From positions 1 through 64,000 of the forward strand of contig JAGUVW010000021.1 in the NCBI GenBank assembly GCA_020062665.1: DNA of 64,000 nucleotides, read 5' to 3'. Shown piece after piece: positions 8,813 through 17,219 of the stretch; within the stretch, counting starts at the first letter, position 1; each line of letters starts with the position of its first letter. The stretch is from Pseudomonadales bacterium (GTDB lineage: Bacteria; Pseudomonadota; Gammaproteobacteria; Pseudomonadales; Ketobacteraceae). A model generated the notes under the pieces. It was not told the origin of the DNA and did not search any database. It saw nothing but the letters and a program-made list of their open reading frames with translations. Position numbers and translations under genes: made by a program.

Positions 8813-9832
8813 TCACAGCAGATCGTCGATATCAGGTGCACTCGACGACTGTTTCAGGCTGTCGTCCCAAAAGTGGCCCAATTGATTGAAGGGGGTACGC
8901 TGGCCGGTGTGCTGCGTCCACATTTTGTCAGAAATAAGGCGAATGCCGCGGGTGGACATTTCATCCAGCAAACGCAGGGAAGGGTCTGCCGGCGTTTCAC
9001 GAATCGTTTTGACGTGTTTGCGAATCACATCTTTGGTTTTCTCTTCGTCGCCCTGTATTGAATAGAGCGTGGCCTCCAGCATGTGCACGATTCGCACGCC
9101 CCTCTCTTCACCCAAGGCAGATGCGGCCGCCAGTTTGGCATAGCCATCGGCCAGCTCTATCCTGTCGTCACCGACCTTGGCTTGCATGATCTGCACCATG
9201 GCCTGAATCGCTGCCGGTAATCCCCAGAACTCATCACTGTTGAGGCAGGACAATCCGCCCATCGCTTTATGCAAGGTGTCCAGCGGAACACCCGCAGTAC
9301 CGCCATTGGCCAGATCCGCCTGCAGCGCCTGGAATCCGCCGAAGAGGCCAAACATATACGCCATCTGCTCGTTTTGATCGGCAAACTCCGGACACTCACC
9401 ACCGGGCACGCCAAAATAACGCACAAGCGCCTGGTAACCCGTGTACTGACGCCGCGCAGCCAGATCAGACCAGCGCTTCTGCATGGTACGTGCATCCTGT
9501 GCTTCGGTTACATTATTCAGGCGCATGGCACGAATGTAGCGCAGCTCTTCCTCTTTGGATCGCTCATCCGCGCACATGCCGGATGCCAGTGTCACCATCG
9601 GAATCATTGGATCTATTTTTGGCCCTAACGGAAACGTCATGGGCACCATGCCTTCCCCAATTGCACACATGATGTCGGTATCAGTGGAAGACATAAACCA
9701 GGGTTGAATGTGCTTGTTACCAAACGACACCATGCCCGATGCCGCCATGTCGCGCACCATATTCTGCGTACAGCCTGCCAATACAAACGCCACTCCGGTG
9801 AGCGCGATTCTAATAGTTCTGACCAATTTCAT
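8813..9832 (-). CDS. TRAP transporter T-component lipoprotein (TatT-like)
   Basis: 339 residues with a lipoprotein signal: MKLVRTIRIALTGVAFVLAGC, lipobox LAGC with Cys21. The rest is alpha-helical and matches the layout of TatT, the periplasmic T-component that works with some TRAP receptors (residues such as SDLAARRQYTGYQALVRYFG and LEATLYSIQGDEEKTKDVIRKH suggest helical repeats). It is first in the leftward operon 9832 to 5623, 32 bp ahead of the receptor start. TatT-type proteins are thought to form a pore-like trimer that hands hydrophobic ligands to the receptor, which would fit the hydrophobic-substrate theme of this region. Confidence 0.75.
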   Translation of the reverse strand: MKLVRTIRIALTGVAFVLAGCTQNMVRDMAASGMVSFGNKHIQPWFMSSTDTDIMCAIGEGMVPMTFPLGPKIDPMIPMVTLASGMCADERSKEEELRYIRAMRLNNVTEAQDARTMQKRWSDLAARRQYTGYQALVRYFGVPGGECPEFADQNEQMAYMFGLFGGFQALQADLANGGTAGVPLDTLHKAMGGLSCLNSDEFWGLPAAIQAMVQIMQAKVGDDRIELADGYAKLAAASALGEERGVRIVHMLEATLYSIQGDEEKTKDVIRKHVKTIRETPADPSLRLLDEMSTRGIRLISDKMWTQHTGQRTPFNQLGHFWDDSLKQSSSAPDIDDLL

Positions 9833-10000
9833 TTTTGTTATTTCCCGTCTTGATTATGCAGAGGCAGATAAAGGCTATTTTCCAGATTCTAACGGAAACA
9901 CAGAGAGGGGTTCGACGCATGCATGCGCAATAGAACTTGCACACTCAGGCAACAGCGTTTACGAGTGGTTCAACTGATTGAACGCCGAAAATTATTGCTG

Positions 10001-10052
10001 TTGAAATGCATGAATGCCGACGATATGATATTAGTACTACTCGGTACTAATA
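10001..10052 (+). promoter_or_regulatory. sigma70-like promoter overlapped by a TetR-type operator
   Basis: TTGAAA (10001-10006), 17-bp spacer, TATGAT (10024-10029). Directly after it is a perfect 9-bp inverted repeat: TATTAGTAC (10029-10037), 6-bp spacer, GTACTAATA (10044-10052), sitting at the expected transcription start. A bound repressor would block the two-gene unit 10109-11632. No regulator gene is adjacent, so the regulator may be one of the TetR genes elsewhere (16311, 33119) or outside the window. Confidence 0.75.
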
Positions 10053-10108
10053 ACAATACACAGTGCACCTCACAGGTTGCCAAAACTGTAATCCAGCGAG
10101 CATTTACC

Positions 10109-10741
10109 ATGCCAGACACGCCGACGCCCCGCATCACGCCACTGTTGCCCTCAAACTGGGACGCCACCGTTCACGATGCGGCAAGCGCGTTCCCGGCCAG
10201 CAGGGACTTCGTTCTGAACAACTGGCAAACGGGAGACGCCCGCGGCATGAACGGTCTTGGCGCCATCCTGAATCATCCCGCACTGGCCAAGGCGTTTCTG
10301 ACTTTCAACAATCATGTTGCAATGGCGAACAGTCTACCTAAACGCACTTGCGAACTGCTGATACTGCGCATCAGCTGGTTGCGCCGTTCGGAGTATGAAT
10401 TTCAACAACATGTGATTCTTGGATTGAGGGCGGGCCTGACCGCCGAAGAGATTGAGCGCATTCAGGCAGGTTCCGATGCGGCAGGCTGGAGTGAGCTTGA
10501 TGCCAGCCTGCTATGCGCGGTAGACGATCTGGCATCGGATGCCTATGTCAACCAGCACACCTGGGACACTCTCAGTCGCCATTTGAACCAGGAACAGCTG
10601 ATCGATCTGGTGTTCACCGTAGGCTGTTATGAAGTTCTAGCCATGGCGTTCAAGTCCTTCGCTGTACCGTTTGAACACAGTCTTGAACCAATGTCACCGG
10701 AAGTTCGAACAAGGATGCTTGCGGTATCTTTGTCAAACTGA
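10109..10741 (+). CDS. Carboxymuconolactone decarboxylase (AhpD-like) family protein
   Basis: 210 residues from ATG 10109; the frame is open further upstream but would run through the promoter/operator at 10001-10052. The helical core shows the CMD pattern: [22 protein letters not shown], then [27 protein letters not shown], where the usual CxxC/H region reads YEFQQHV, as in non-redox CMD members. The segment [20 protein letters not shown] closes the fold. Members are decarboxylases, hydrolases or small reductive enzymes, so the reaction is uncertain. It is followed after 57 bp by the TauD-like dioxygenase, probably in one operon. Confidence 0.82.
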   Translation: MPDTPTPRITPLLPSNWDATVHDAASAFPASRDFVLNNWQTGDARGMNGLGAILNHPALAKAFLTFNNHVAMANSLPKRTCELLILRISWLRRSEYEFQQHVILGLRAGLTAEEIERIQAGSDAAGWSELDASLLCAVDDLASDAYVNQHTWDTLSRHLNQEQLIDLVFTVGCYEVLAMAFKSFAVPFEHSLEPMSPEVRTRMLAVSLSN

Positions 10742-10798
10742 GCAATCGCTGATTATTCAAAAGAAGCTGATCAATCAAATTTCAAAAGGATTACCACT

Positions 10799-11632
10799 AT
10801 GTCAGTCGCTATCCAGGAAAAACTGAAATCCACCAAGATCAACCCGTTTATTGGCAGCCAGGTTCATCTGAGCAAGGATGATCTTCTGAGCGGAGAATTC
10901 GCTTCAGATCTGCGCGAATTGCTGGAGCAACGGGGCGTCCTGGTTTTTCCCAAGATCGGATTCACCGAAGATGAACAAGTACGCTTCACCAAAACACTGG
11001 GTAATCTGGCGCCAGAGATGGCGGGCGAGCTGCTGTACAAGGTGACACTGGATACGAAGGCCAATGCGCGCGCGGATTACCTGAAGGGCTCCATGTACTG
11101 GCATCTGGATGGCACCATGAACGAGGTTCCGATTCTGGCGTCGATTCTAACTGCCAAGGTGCTGGCACCTACTGGTGGAAATACCGAATTCTGCAATACC
11201 TATTCAGCTTGGGAGCAGCTTCCGGATGAAGACAAGCAACGCCTGGAAGGTCTTCGCGTCATGCATTCGGCCTGGACGTCGCTTTTCTACTACGACCCTG
11301 AGCCAACTCTCGCCAAAACCCGTGAGATGATGTCGATCGGCGAGCGCATTCTGCCGATGGTGTGGAAGCATCGGTCGGGTCGAAAGTCGCTGGTTCTCGG
11401 CTGCACCGCGCATCATGTGGAGGGCGTGAGTGCCCGCGAAAGCACCGAGCTCCTGGTGCGTCTGCGTGAATGGGCTACCCAGCCACAATTCACCTACAGC
11501 CACAAATGGTCAGTAGGCGACACTGTGATCTGGGACAACACCGGCACCATGCACCGCGCAACGCCTTACGATCCCGCCTCCGGCCGCCTGATGCTGCGGA
11601 CCAAACTGCAGGGTGAAGAACCATTCGCATAA
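10799..11632 (+). CDS. TauD/TfdA-family Fe(II)/2-oxoglutarate dioxygenase
   Basis: 277 residues, typical for the family. The iron site is HLD in MYWHLDGTM (H102, D104) and the distal His is H252 in DNTGTMHRAT. R263 or R267 in GRLMLRTKL would hold 2-oxoglutarate. These proteins hydroxylate an unactivated C-H bond, often to cleave an ether, ester or sulfonate, using O2 and 2-oxoglutarate. The start has a clear AAAGGA ribosome site (10784-10790 region). Its partner gene is the CMD-like protein just upstream under one operator-controlled promoter. The substrate is unknown; the TfdA-like family covers aryloxyalkanoates, taurine and many other acids. Confidence 0.88.
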   Translation: MSVAIQEKLKSTKINPFIGSQVHLSKDDLLSGEFASDLRELLEQRGVLVFPKIGFTEDEQVRFTKTLGNLAPEMAGELLYKVTLDTKANARADYLKGSMYWHLDGTMNEVPILASILTAKVLAPTGGNTEFCNTYSAWEQLPDEDKQRLEGLRVMHSAWTSLFYYDPEPTLAKTREMMSIGERILPMVWKHRSGRKSLVLGCTAHHVEGVSARESTELLVRLREWATQPQFTYSHKWSVGDTVIWDNTGTMHRATPYDPASGRLMLRTKLQGEEPFA

Positions 11633-11685
11633 GCCGTCTTCAGCCCATTCAGGAGCGGGCAGAAGCCAACGTTGCCACACCTCTC

Positions 11686-11727
11686 CCTGGTTCCACTTCT
11701 TCTTTCGCCAGAAGAAGCGGAACCAGG
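11686..11727. terminator. Long hairpin between convergent genes
   Basis: CCTGGTTCC (11686-11694), one mismatch, CTTCTTCT, loop TTCGCC, AGAAGAAG, mismatch base, GGAACCAGG (11719-11727): an 18-position stem with one mismatch. It lies between the + dioxygenase (ends 11632) and the - SDR (ends 11772). There is no clear U-run on either strand, so it may be a factor-dependent terminator or transcript-end protector rather than a classic intrinsic terminator. Confidence 0.6.
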
Positions 11728-11771
11728 CGAACAACAGGAAAAATCTTTTTCTCTGCTGGCACTTTCCTGCC

Positions 11772-12632
11772 CTACTCCCCTTTCATCATTTTCAGAAAGC
11801 CTTCGTTGGTGATCAGCAACGGAGTGTTATCATCACGCATGTGAGACCACTTCAAGCTGATGCCACCGTCCACTGTCAGGCACTGCCCTGTCATATATGA
11901 CGACATTTCCGACAACAGAAACAGCACTGCACTAGCCACTTCCCTGACATCACCTTTGCGCCCCATCGGAATCGCCTGACGCTCCAGCTCAGGATTTGGC
12001 GGCAGCAATGACGCAGGGCTCACCATCGCACCGGGCGCCACTGCATTGACACGAATATTGGACGAAACCAGTTCGAGCGCCAGCGTTCGCACCACCGACA
12101 GTACGGCTGACTTCGCAGTACCATACCCAATATTGTAGGGATGAGCCCCTAGTCCAGTGATTGAGGAAATAGCTACCAGCGAGCCCGCGCGCTGCTGCCG
12201 CTTCAACTCCGCCGCCACCGCCTGGCACATGAAAAACATGGAATCGAGATTCTGCGAAAGCAGATTTTTCCAGGTTTCACGGGTAACTTTTGTCGAAGGG
12301 CCCCAGGTTTGCGGAGCACCCGCGCCAACCACGGTGACAAGCCCATAAAGATCACCTCTGGTTTCCCGAACGCGCTGCATGACAGCAGCCACACCAGCAT
12401 CGGTTTCGACGTCAGCCGCAACCGGAATTACAGAAAGCCCTTCGGCAATCAACGGGCCCAGGTGTTGGTCGAGATTTTCCTGGCGCCGGCTGACGCCAAT
12501 CACGGTTGCACCCGCTTCTGCCACCATGCGGGAAACAGTAGTACCCAGGCCCCCGCCTCCAGCGCCAGCTACCACAACAATACGTCCATCCAGCTGTAGC
12601 GGATTTGATTTCATCTTGCTGATGTTCTCCAT
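11772..12632 (-). CDS. SDR-family dehydrogenase/reductase
   Basis: 286 residues. The nucleotide loop is AGAGGGGLGTTV (about 22-33), an unusual glycine-rich version of TGxxxGxG. The catalytic residues are S157 (AISSITG) and Y170/K174 (YGTAK). The C-terminal VDGG motif is followed by a 26-residue tail beyond the usual FabG-like end. The start at 12632 has AAGGAG seven bases upstream. It lies 51 bp after the SDR at 12684 in the same direction, so the two are probably co-transcribed. It would interconvert an alcohol and a ketone, or act on a 3-hydroxyacyl-CoA; the substrate is not visible. Confidence 0.88.
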   Translation of the reverse strand: MENISKMKSNPLQLDGRIVVVAGAGGGGLGTTVSRMVAEAGATVIGVSRRQENLDQHLGPLIAEGLSVIPVAADVETDAGVAAVMQRVRETRGDLYGLVTVVGAGAPQTWGPSTKVTRETWKNLLSQNLDSMFFMCQAVAAELKRQQRAGSLVAISSITGLGAHPYNIGYGTAKSAVLSVVRTLALELVSSNIRVNAVAPGAMVSPASLLPPNPELERQAIPMGRKGDVREVASAVLFLLSEMSSYMTGQCLTVDGGISLKWSHMRDDNTPLLITNEGFLKMMKGE

Positions 12633-12683
12633 AAAAAAACTCCTTACCGGTGCGCCAAATGTTTGATCCGGTTTTTAACGCAA

Positions 12684-13445
12684 TCAACCAGCATTAAGCG
12701 CTTCGGGTGACAGGTATTTGGTGGAAGACCAGCCACCATCCACCACAATAGTCTGACCGTTGATAAACGCTCCGCCCGGCGAACAAAGAAACGCAATCGT
12801 ACTCGCCACATCATCCACCTCACCAAGGCGGGTATGAGGTGTCATATCCACATTCATTCGCCTGAATGCTTTGTCATTCAAACGCTCGCGAACCATATCC
12901 GTTACGGTCACACCGGGAGCGACACAGTTTGCGCGAATACCCTGCGCGCCATACTCACAGGCAATATGAAGGGTCAAGGCCGTCAACCCACCCTTTGCTG
13001 CAGAATATGCGCCGCCGCGACGCCCTCCTACGACAGCGAATGTCGACGTCACATTGATAATGGCCGATCCAGGTTTCAGATGGGGAATCACTTCGCGGGT
13101 CAGTCGAAAGGGTGCGCGCAGCATAATTCCCAAGAACCGGTCCAGCGTTTCATCATCGGTTTCATGCAGGGGCTTTGGACCACCGATGCCGGCATTGTTG
13201 ACAAGAAAATCGATCCCGCCAAAACGGTCAAGGGCCAGGTCAACGATCTGTGTGGGCGCGTCGTCGGCAGCAATATCCACCGACAGCGTCACCAAACGAT
13301 CGGGATCGTTGATCTGCTTTTCAAGATCGGCCAGTTTTCCTGCATCACGCCCGACACCAACAATGCACATGCCCTTGTCATACAATTGTTTTGCAGTAGC
13401 CAAGCCAATGCCGCTTCCAGCTCCGCTGATGATTGCAACTTCCAC
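12684..13445 (-). CDS. SDR-family dehydrogenase
   Basis: 253 residues with SGAGSGIGLA (7-16), NNAG (83-86), S134, Y147 and K151 (YSAAK), so catalytically complete. The start is GTG at 13445, supported by GGAGG five bases upstream. The C-terminus ends with DGGWSSTKYLSPEAL, almost the same as in the SDR at 48278 (DGGWSTTKYVAPEAL), so the two belong to one subfamily and may use similar substrates. Transcribed leftward with 11772. Probably NAD(P)-dependent alcohol oxidation in the pathway. Confidence 0.9.
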   Translation of the reverse strand: MEVAIISGAGSGIGLATAKQLYDKGMCIVGVGRDAGKLADLEKQINDPDRLVTLSVDIAADDAPTQIVDLALDRFGGIDFLVNNAGIGGPKPLHETDDETLDRFLGIMLRAPFRLTREVIPHLKPGSAIINVTSTFAVVGGRRGGAYSAAKGGLTALTLHIACEYGAQGIRANCVAPGVTVTDMVRERLNDKAFRRMNVDMTPHTRLGEVDDVASTIAFLCSPGGAFINGQTIVVDGGWSSTKYLSPEALNAG

Positions 13446-14140
13446 CTAAACCTCCGACTCAATACTCTGCTTCTCATTTCTATGCGCAGTATAACCAGGG
13501 TGGCCGATGGTGCACTTCCGTGAAATGCCAAAATACAATACGCACTTTCAATGCTGCAATCAGCATGACAAACCCAAGCCGCTAGACACAAATTTACGGC
13601 TTGCCGAGAAAAACAGCGATCGCAAGCACCACGTACCAAATTTTCTGATCCCTTGTTTTCATAAGCTGCATGATTCCTGTCTTTACGATTCAAATCACAA
13701 CAGATAGGAAACCAAACAGACAACACGGTAACGACCAATGTGAGAACACTATCTGAAGGCATTTTCGTTTACAACTGAATCGCTCCTGTTGCACCTATTT
13801 TTCAAAATATCGAACAAATTTTCGTTCTACCATCAAAACCAGCATCCAAACTTCAATATACCGAACGAAAAGCGCTGTTATTGGATTTCCACGCCACATC
13901 TGACCTTAATCAAACTGCCGAAATATTCAGATCTTCGTTGAACGGCCCGTTCCGTTCCGATAGATTGACTTTTATGTGTCTTGAAATAGCTCAGATTCAA
14001 CCTGCTGAATCAGTTCACTCGGCAGCCCTTTGCATATTAATAAACAGCCATCAGTATCAGACTTTGACGCACACTCTGAATTTTTTAGAAATTGACCGCA
14101 CAGGCATCGCAGTTCGCACATAATCCATTCATCCGAGAAC
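13446..14140. other. Gene-poor spacer with IclR-like AT-rich motifs
   Basis: No convincing gene was found in this AT-rich stretch. Near 13807-13825 there is ATATCGAAC and a near-palindrome made of GAAC and GTTC halves, and near 13856 ATATACCGAAC. These resemble part of the box at 32102 and 38542 (ATATATCGAACAC). They lie far upstream of the leftward SDR at 13445, so a regulatory role is possible but weak. Confidence 0.35.
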
Positions 14141-14482
14141 GTGTTATTTCAGCCGCTGGAGCATTCTCCTCAATGGTTTCTGAACAATCTGTCGGGGAAT
14201 TGTTGTAGACACGAAGGTGCGCCTGCCTCCCGAGCCACCGATTCGCAAAATGTCGGAGAAATAGAGGGGCCGGAGCTGTTACGCGCTGTCAATACCAGAA
14301 TCGATCTGATCTCCGGGGAAAAAAGTTTCCTCAATATCAACAACAAACCAGCACTCGTTCTTTCGCAATTTTCCCAACCCGGAGAACTACTGATCATTCC
14401 CGAAGCGGGACACCACATCATGGTGGATTTCCCGCTGCAACTGGTCTCCGCAATCAATTACCTGCTGTCGCAAAATACGTAG
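14141..14482 (+). pseudogene. Remnant of an alpha/beta-hydrolase (C-terminal part)
   Basis: The open frame encodes 113 residues. From about residue 36 it reads like the last third of an alpha/beta-hydrolase: RIDLISGEKSFL resembles the acid-strand region, and LLIIPEAGHHIMVDFPLQLV resembles the catalytic-His segment (GHHIMVDFP), followed by the usual final helix INYLL. The nucleophile elbow (GxSxG) and the first two-thirds of the fold are missing upstream, and the first 35 residues do not look like the family. It is therefore best read as a decayed or truncated hydrolase gene; expression as a small protein cannot be excluded. Confidence 0.6.
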
Positions 14483-14492
14483 AGCCGTCGTA

Positions 14493-14536
14493 TTGACTTT
14501 TTGGATCACCCCTTTAATATGAAACACATAGTTTCA
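14493..14536 (+). promoter_or_regulatory. Promoter with overlapping operator for the P450-ferredoxin-tetR operon
   Basis: TTGACT (14493-14498), 16-bp spacer, TAATAT (14515-14520). An inverted repeat TGAAAC-ACATA-GTTTCA (14520-14536) covers the end of the -10 element and the expected start site. The operon 14671-16898 ends with its own TetR gene, so autoregulation through this site is the simplest reading. Confidence 0.7.
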
Positions 14537-14670
14537 CATCTATGTCTTGGGTGCGGCGTCCCTTCTCTTAATATAACTATCTGTTTTTATTAAGATAAAA
14601 GTGAAGTCCGATAGCCAGCAGATCCGGCAAAGACCCCAAAAGTCATTAAAAAATGAAGAGAGAGGGACAT

Positions 14671-15945
14671 ATGACCAATTTTGCAACTGCGGACTTCTTC
14701 ACTGACACTTCGCTGATTGAAAACCCATTCCCCTATTTCGAGTATCTGCGCAGCCAGGGGCCCATTGCCCGACTTCCGCACCGCAATGTTCTGGCTGTCA
14801 CCGGATACGCCGAAGCGTTGGAAATTCTCAACGATCCGCAAACATTTTCCTCTGCCAATGCTGCAACCGGTCCAATTCCTGATCTTCCATTCGAGCCTGA
14901 AGGTGATGACATCACTGAACAGTTGAATGCACATCGCGATGAAATGATTGCGACAGGGCTTGTCGTCGCCAAGGATGGAAAGGAACACGCCAATCACCGC
15001 TCATTGATGATGAACCTGTTTACTCCTACACGTTTGAAATCAAACGAAGAGTACATGTGGACGTTGGCGGACACCTTGCTCGACAGTTTCGTGGATCGGG
15101 GCCACTGCGATCTCATCGCGGAATATGCGACACCTTTTGCAACGCTGGTCATTGCCGACTTGCTGGGTATTCCCGAGAACGACCGCATCACATTTTGCGA
15201 AAAGCTGGGCCCACCACCCGGGGCTGTCGGCGGAGAAGTGGATTACATGGACGCCCAGGTGTTAGGCATGAGCTTTCTGTTCGAATACTTTGGCCAGTAT
15301 CTTGCCGAGCGCCGCGAACAATCCAAAGGCGATATTCTCAGCCAGTTCGCCCAGGCCAAGTTTCCCGATGGATCTACACCCTCTGTCGACGATCTGGTTT
15401 GGATTTCCGCGTTCCTGTTTGGCGCTGGACAGGATACAACAGCCCGCCTGCTGGGTGCCTGCCTGCGTGTTTTCTGCGAGAACCCTGAGCTTCAAAAGCA
15501 GGTTCGGAATGATCGCTCACTTATCCCCGCCTTTATCGATGAAGTGGTGCGCTATGAAGGGCCGGTTAAATGCGCCAGCCGTCTTGCAGTGAAAACCACC
15601 ACCGTAGCCGGTGTGGAAATCAAGGCTGGTACCACTATTTCATTGCTTTATGGTGCCTGCAATCGGGATCCGCGCGAGTTCGAAGCCCCCACTGAAATCC
15701 GGCTCAATCGCCCCAACGCACGCAAGCATCTGGGTTTCGGCCGTGGTGTACATACCTGTGCAGGCATGCCATTGGCTAAGGCGGAAGTGACAGCCAGTTT
15801 GAACCGCATTCTTGATCGCATGACCGATATCAAGCTTTCAGAAGAGCATCACGGCAAGCCAGGCAATCAGCGTTTCACCTATGAACCGATTTACACCCTG
15901 CGCGCACTCAAAAACCTGTTTATCGAATTCACATCCGTTCGTTGA
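14671..15945 (+). CDS. Cytochrome P450 (class I, bacterial)
   Basis: 424 residues from ATG 14671, chosen over 14653 because GAGAGAGGG lies just upstream. The I-helix oxygen-activation motif is GAGQDTT (251-257), the ExxR salt bridge is E291-R294, and the heme loop is FGRGVHTCAG with Cys363 as the thiolate ligand. It is soluble and needs a ferredoxin, which follows 12 bp downstream (15958). It would hydroxylate a hydrophobic substrate with O2. The C-terminus is normal, without the extra domain seen in the P450 at 23444. Likely repressed by the TetR at 16311. Confidence 0.93.
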   Translation: MTNFATADFFTDTSLIENPFPYFEYLRSQGPIARLPHRNVLAVTGYAEALEILNDPQTFSSANAATGPIPDLPFEPEGDDITEQLNAHRDEMIATGLVVAKDGKEHANHRSLMMNLFTPTRLKSNEEYMWTLADTLLDSFVDRGHCDLIAEYATPFATLVIADLLGIPENDRITFCEKLGPPPGAVGGEVDYMDAQVLGMSFLFEYFGQYLAERREQSKGDILSQFAQAKFPDGSTPSVDDLVWISAFLFGAGQDTTARLLGACLRVFCENPELQKQVRNDRSLIPAFIDEVVRYEGPVKCASRLAVKTTTVAGVEIKAGTTISLLYGACNRDPREFEAPTEIRLNRPNARKHLGFGRGVHTCAGMPLAKAEVTASLNRILDRMTDIKLSEEHHGKPGNQRFTYEPIYTLRALKNLFIEFTSVR

Positions 15946-15957
15946 GAGTAGATAGCG

Positions 15958-16278
15958 ATGCCTCAGATCACCGTTACAACCCGCAGCGGCGAGAAACACG
16001 TGCTGGAAGCAGCAGTGAATCAAACCTTGATGGAAGTGATTCGCGATAGTAGCATCGACGGAATGGATGCGATTTGTGGTGGGTGCTGCTCTTGCGCCAC
16101 CTGCCACATCTATGTTGATCCCGACTTTGTCGATCAGCTGCCACCCGTTAGTGAAGATGAAGAGATTCTGCTGGATGGCTCCAATCACCGGAAACCAGAG
16201 GTCTCCCGCTTGTCCTGCCAGATCCGGGTGTCGGATTCACTGAACGGCCTGGTTTTGCAAATCGCTCCTGAAGACTGA
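15958..16278 (+). CDS. 2Fe-2S ferredoxin (putidaredoxin type)
   Basis: 106 residues. Cluster ligands are C40, C46, C49 and C87 in the C-x5-C-x2-C...C pattern of adrenodoxin/putidaredoxin ferredoxins (segment CGGCCSCATC, then RLSCQI). Extra cysteines C43 and C44 lie inside the loop. It sits 12 bp after the P450 stop and before the TetR gene, so it is the dedicated electron donor of P450 14671. Its reductase is probably the flavoprotein at 4305. Confidence 0.92.
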   Translation: MPQITVTTRSGEKHVLEAAVNQTLMEVIRDSSIDGMDAICGGCCSCATCHIYVDPDFVDQLPPVSEDEEILLDGSNHRKPEVSRLSCQIRVSDSLNGLVLQIAPED

Positions 16279-16310
16279 ATCCTAACAGGCAATCAGGGTA
16301 GCTGTATTAA

Positions 16311-16898
16311 ATGAAGCACGGCAAAATCTATCGGTCCGATTACTCCACTGCAACGGATGCCCGTGTTCACCAGACACGGGCCGCCATCCGTAAGGCTTTT
16401 TTGCAATTGCTTGATCAGAAGCCTCTCGATCAGATCACCATCCGCGAGATTGCTTCTGCTGCCTCGATAGGTTACACGACTTTTTTTCGCCATCATCCCA
16501 GCAAGGAAGAGCTGCTCAACGAAATTGCAGCGTCCGAGATCAAACATCTGATCGAACTGGCAATGCCTGTGCTTGGGCCGATTGATTCCCGGGAAGCCAC
16601 ACTGACCATGTGTCGCTATGTGGCTGAACACCGCGCCTTGTGGTCGACGCTTCTGACCGGTGGTGCCGCTAACGTATTGCGCGAGGAATTTATCCGCCTG
16701 TCACTACAGGTCGCCGCGTCTTGGGAAAGCACTAATGAGTGGCTTCCTGCCGAGGTTGGTGTCATTCTGGTAACCAGCGGAACAATTGAATTGCTCGCAT
16801 GGTGGCTCAAACAGAAAGACCCTATTCCGGTGGAAAAACTCGCCATCATTTTTGATCGAACTATAATATCACCCGTGATAAACCAGCAGCGAAGCTGA
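16311..16898 (+). CDS. TetR/AcrR-family transcriptional regulator
   Basis: 195 residues. The N-terminal helix-turn-helix region is AFLQLLDQKPLDQITIREIA followed by ASIGYTTFFRHHPSKEELL, typical of TetR proteins; the ligand domain is variable. It is the third gene of the P450-ferredoxin operon, so the P450 substrate or product may be its inducer. The operator TGAAAC-N5-GTTTCA at 14520-14536 is the obvious candidate binding site (inference). Confidence 0.88.
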   Translation: MKHGKIYRSDYSTATDARVHQTRAAIRKAFLQLLDQKPLDQITIREIASAASIGYTTFFRHHPSKEELLNEIAASEIKHLIELAMPVLGPIDSREATLTMCRYVAEHRALWSTLLTGGAANVLREEFIRLSLQVAASWESTNEWLPAEVGVILVTSGTIELLAWWLKQKDPIPVEKLAIIFDRTIISPVINQQRS

Positions 16899-16899
16899 T

Positions 16900-16937
16900 A
16901 CTGACAGGCGAACGGGAATTACCTATCGCTTGTCAGT
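16900..16937 (+). terminator. Hairpin after the P450-ferredoxin-tetR operon
   Basis: ACTGACAGGCGA (16900-16911) pairs with TCGCTTGTCAGT (16926-16937) with one G-U pair and a 14-base loop. It begins 2 bases after the TetR stop codon. No U-run follows, so termination may be weak or need Rho. Confidence 0.5.
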
Positions 16938-17219
16938 GCACAATACTATTTGCGCACAAAAACATTCTACTGAAATTCAGTCACGGATCGCAGGCACAGA
17001 TATCTGACGCTTATGTCACATCCTTGCCTAACCTCACTCAATTCTGCATCAAGAATGACGCCTGTTTTTGCTTCTGCAGAATAGCGTCAGGTCGTCGCAG
17101 GCAAATTACATAGCCCGTGAAGGCATGTTATGTTGTCGCTGTATCAGATAGATTTCTATAAACCATCGCCATTTTTCTGTCTGGTCTGTTCAATAACAAC
17201 TATAAAGTCAGCCAACATT

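Noticed and set aside
14566-14595. Inverted repeat TCTTAAT ... ATTAAGA in the leader of the P450 operon
   Set aside because: Short, AT-rich and widely spaced (16 bp); it could easily be chance, and there is no aptamer-like structure to call a riboswitch.
17056-17089. TGACGC ... GCGTCA repeat before fadL
   Set aside because: Only 6-bp arms 22 bp apart and not placed on a recognisable promoter.
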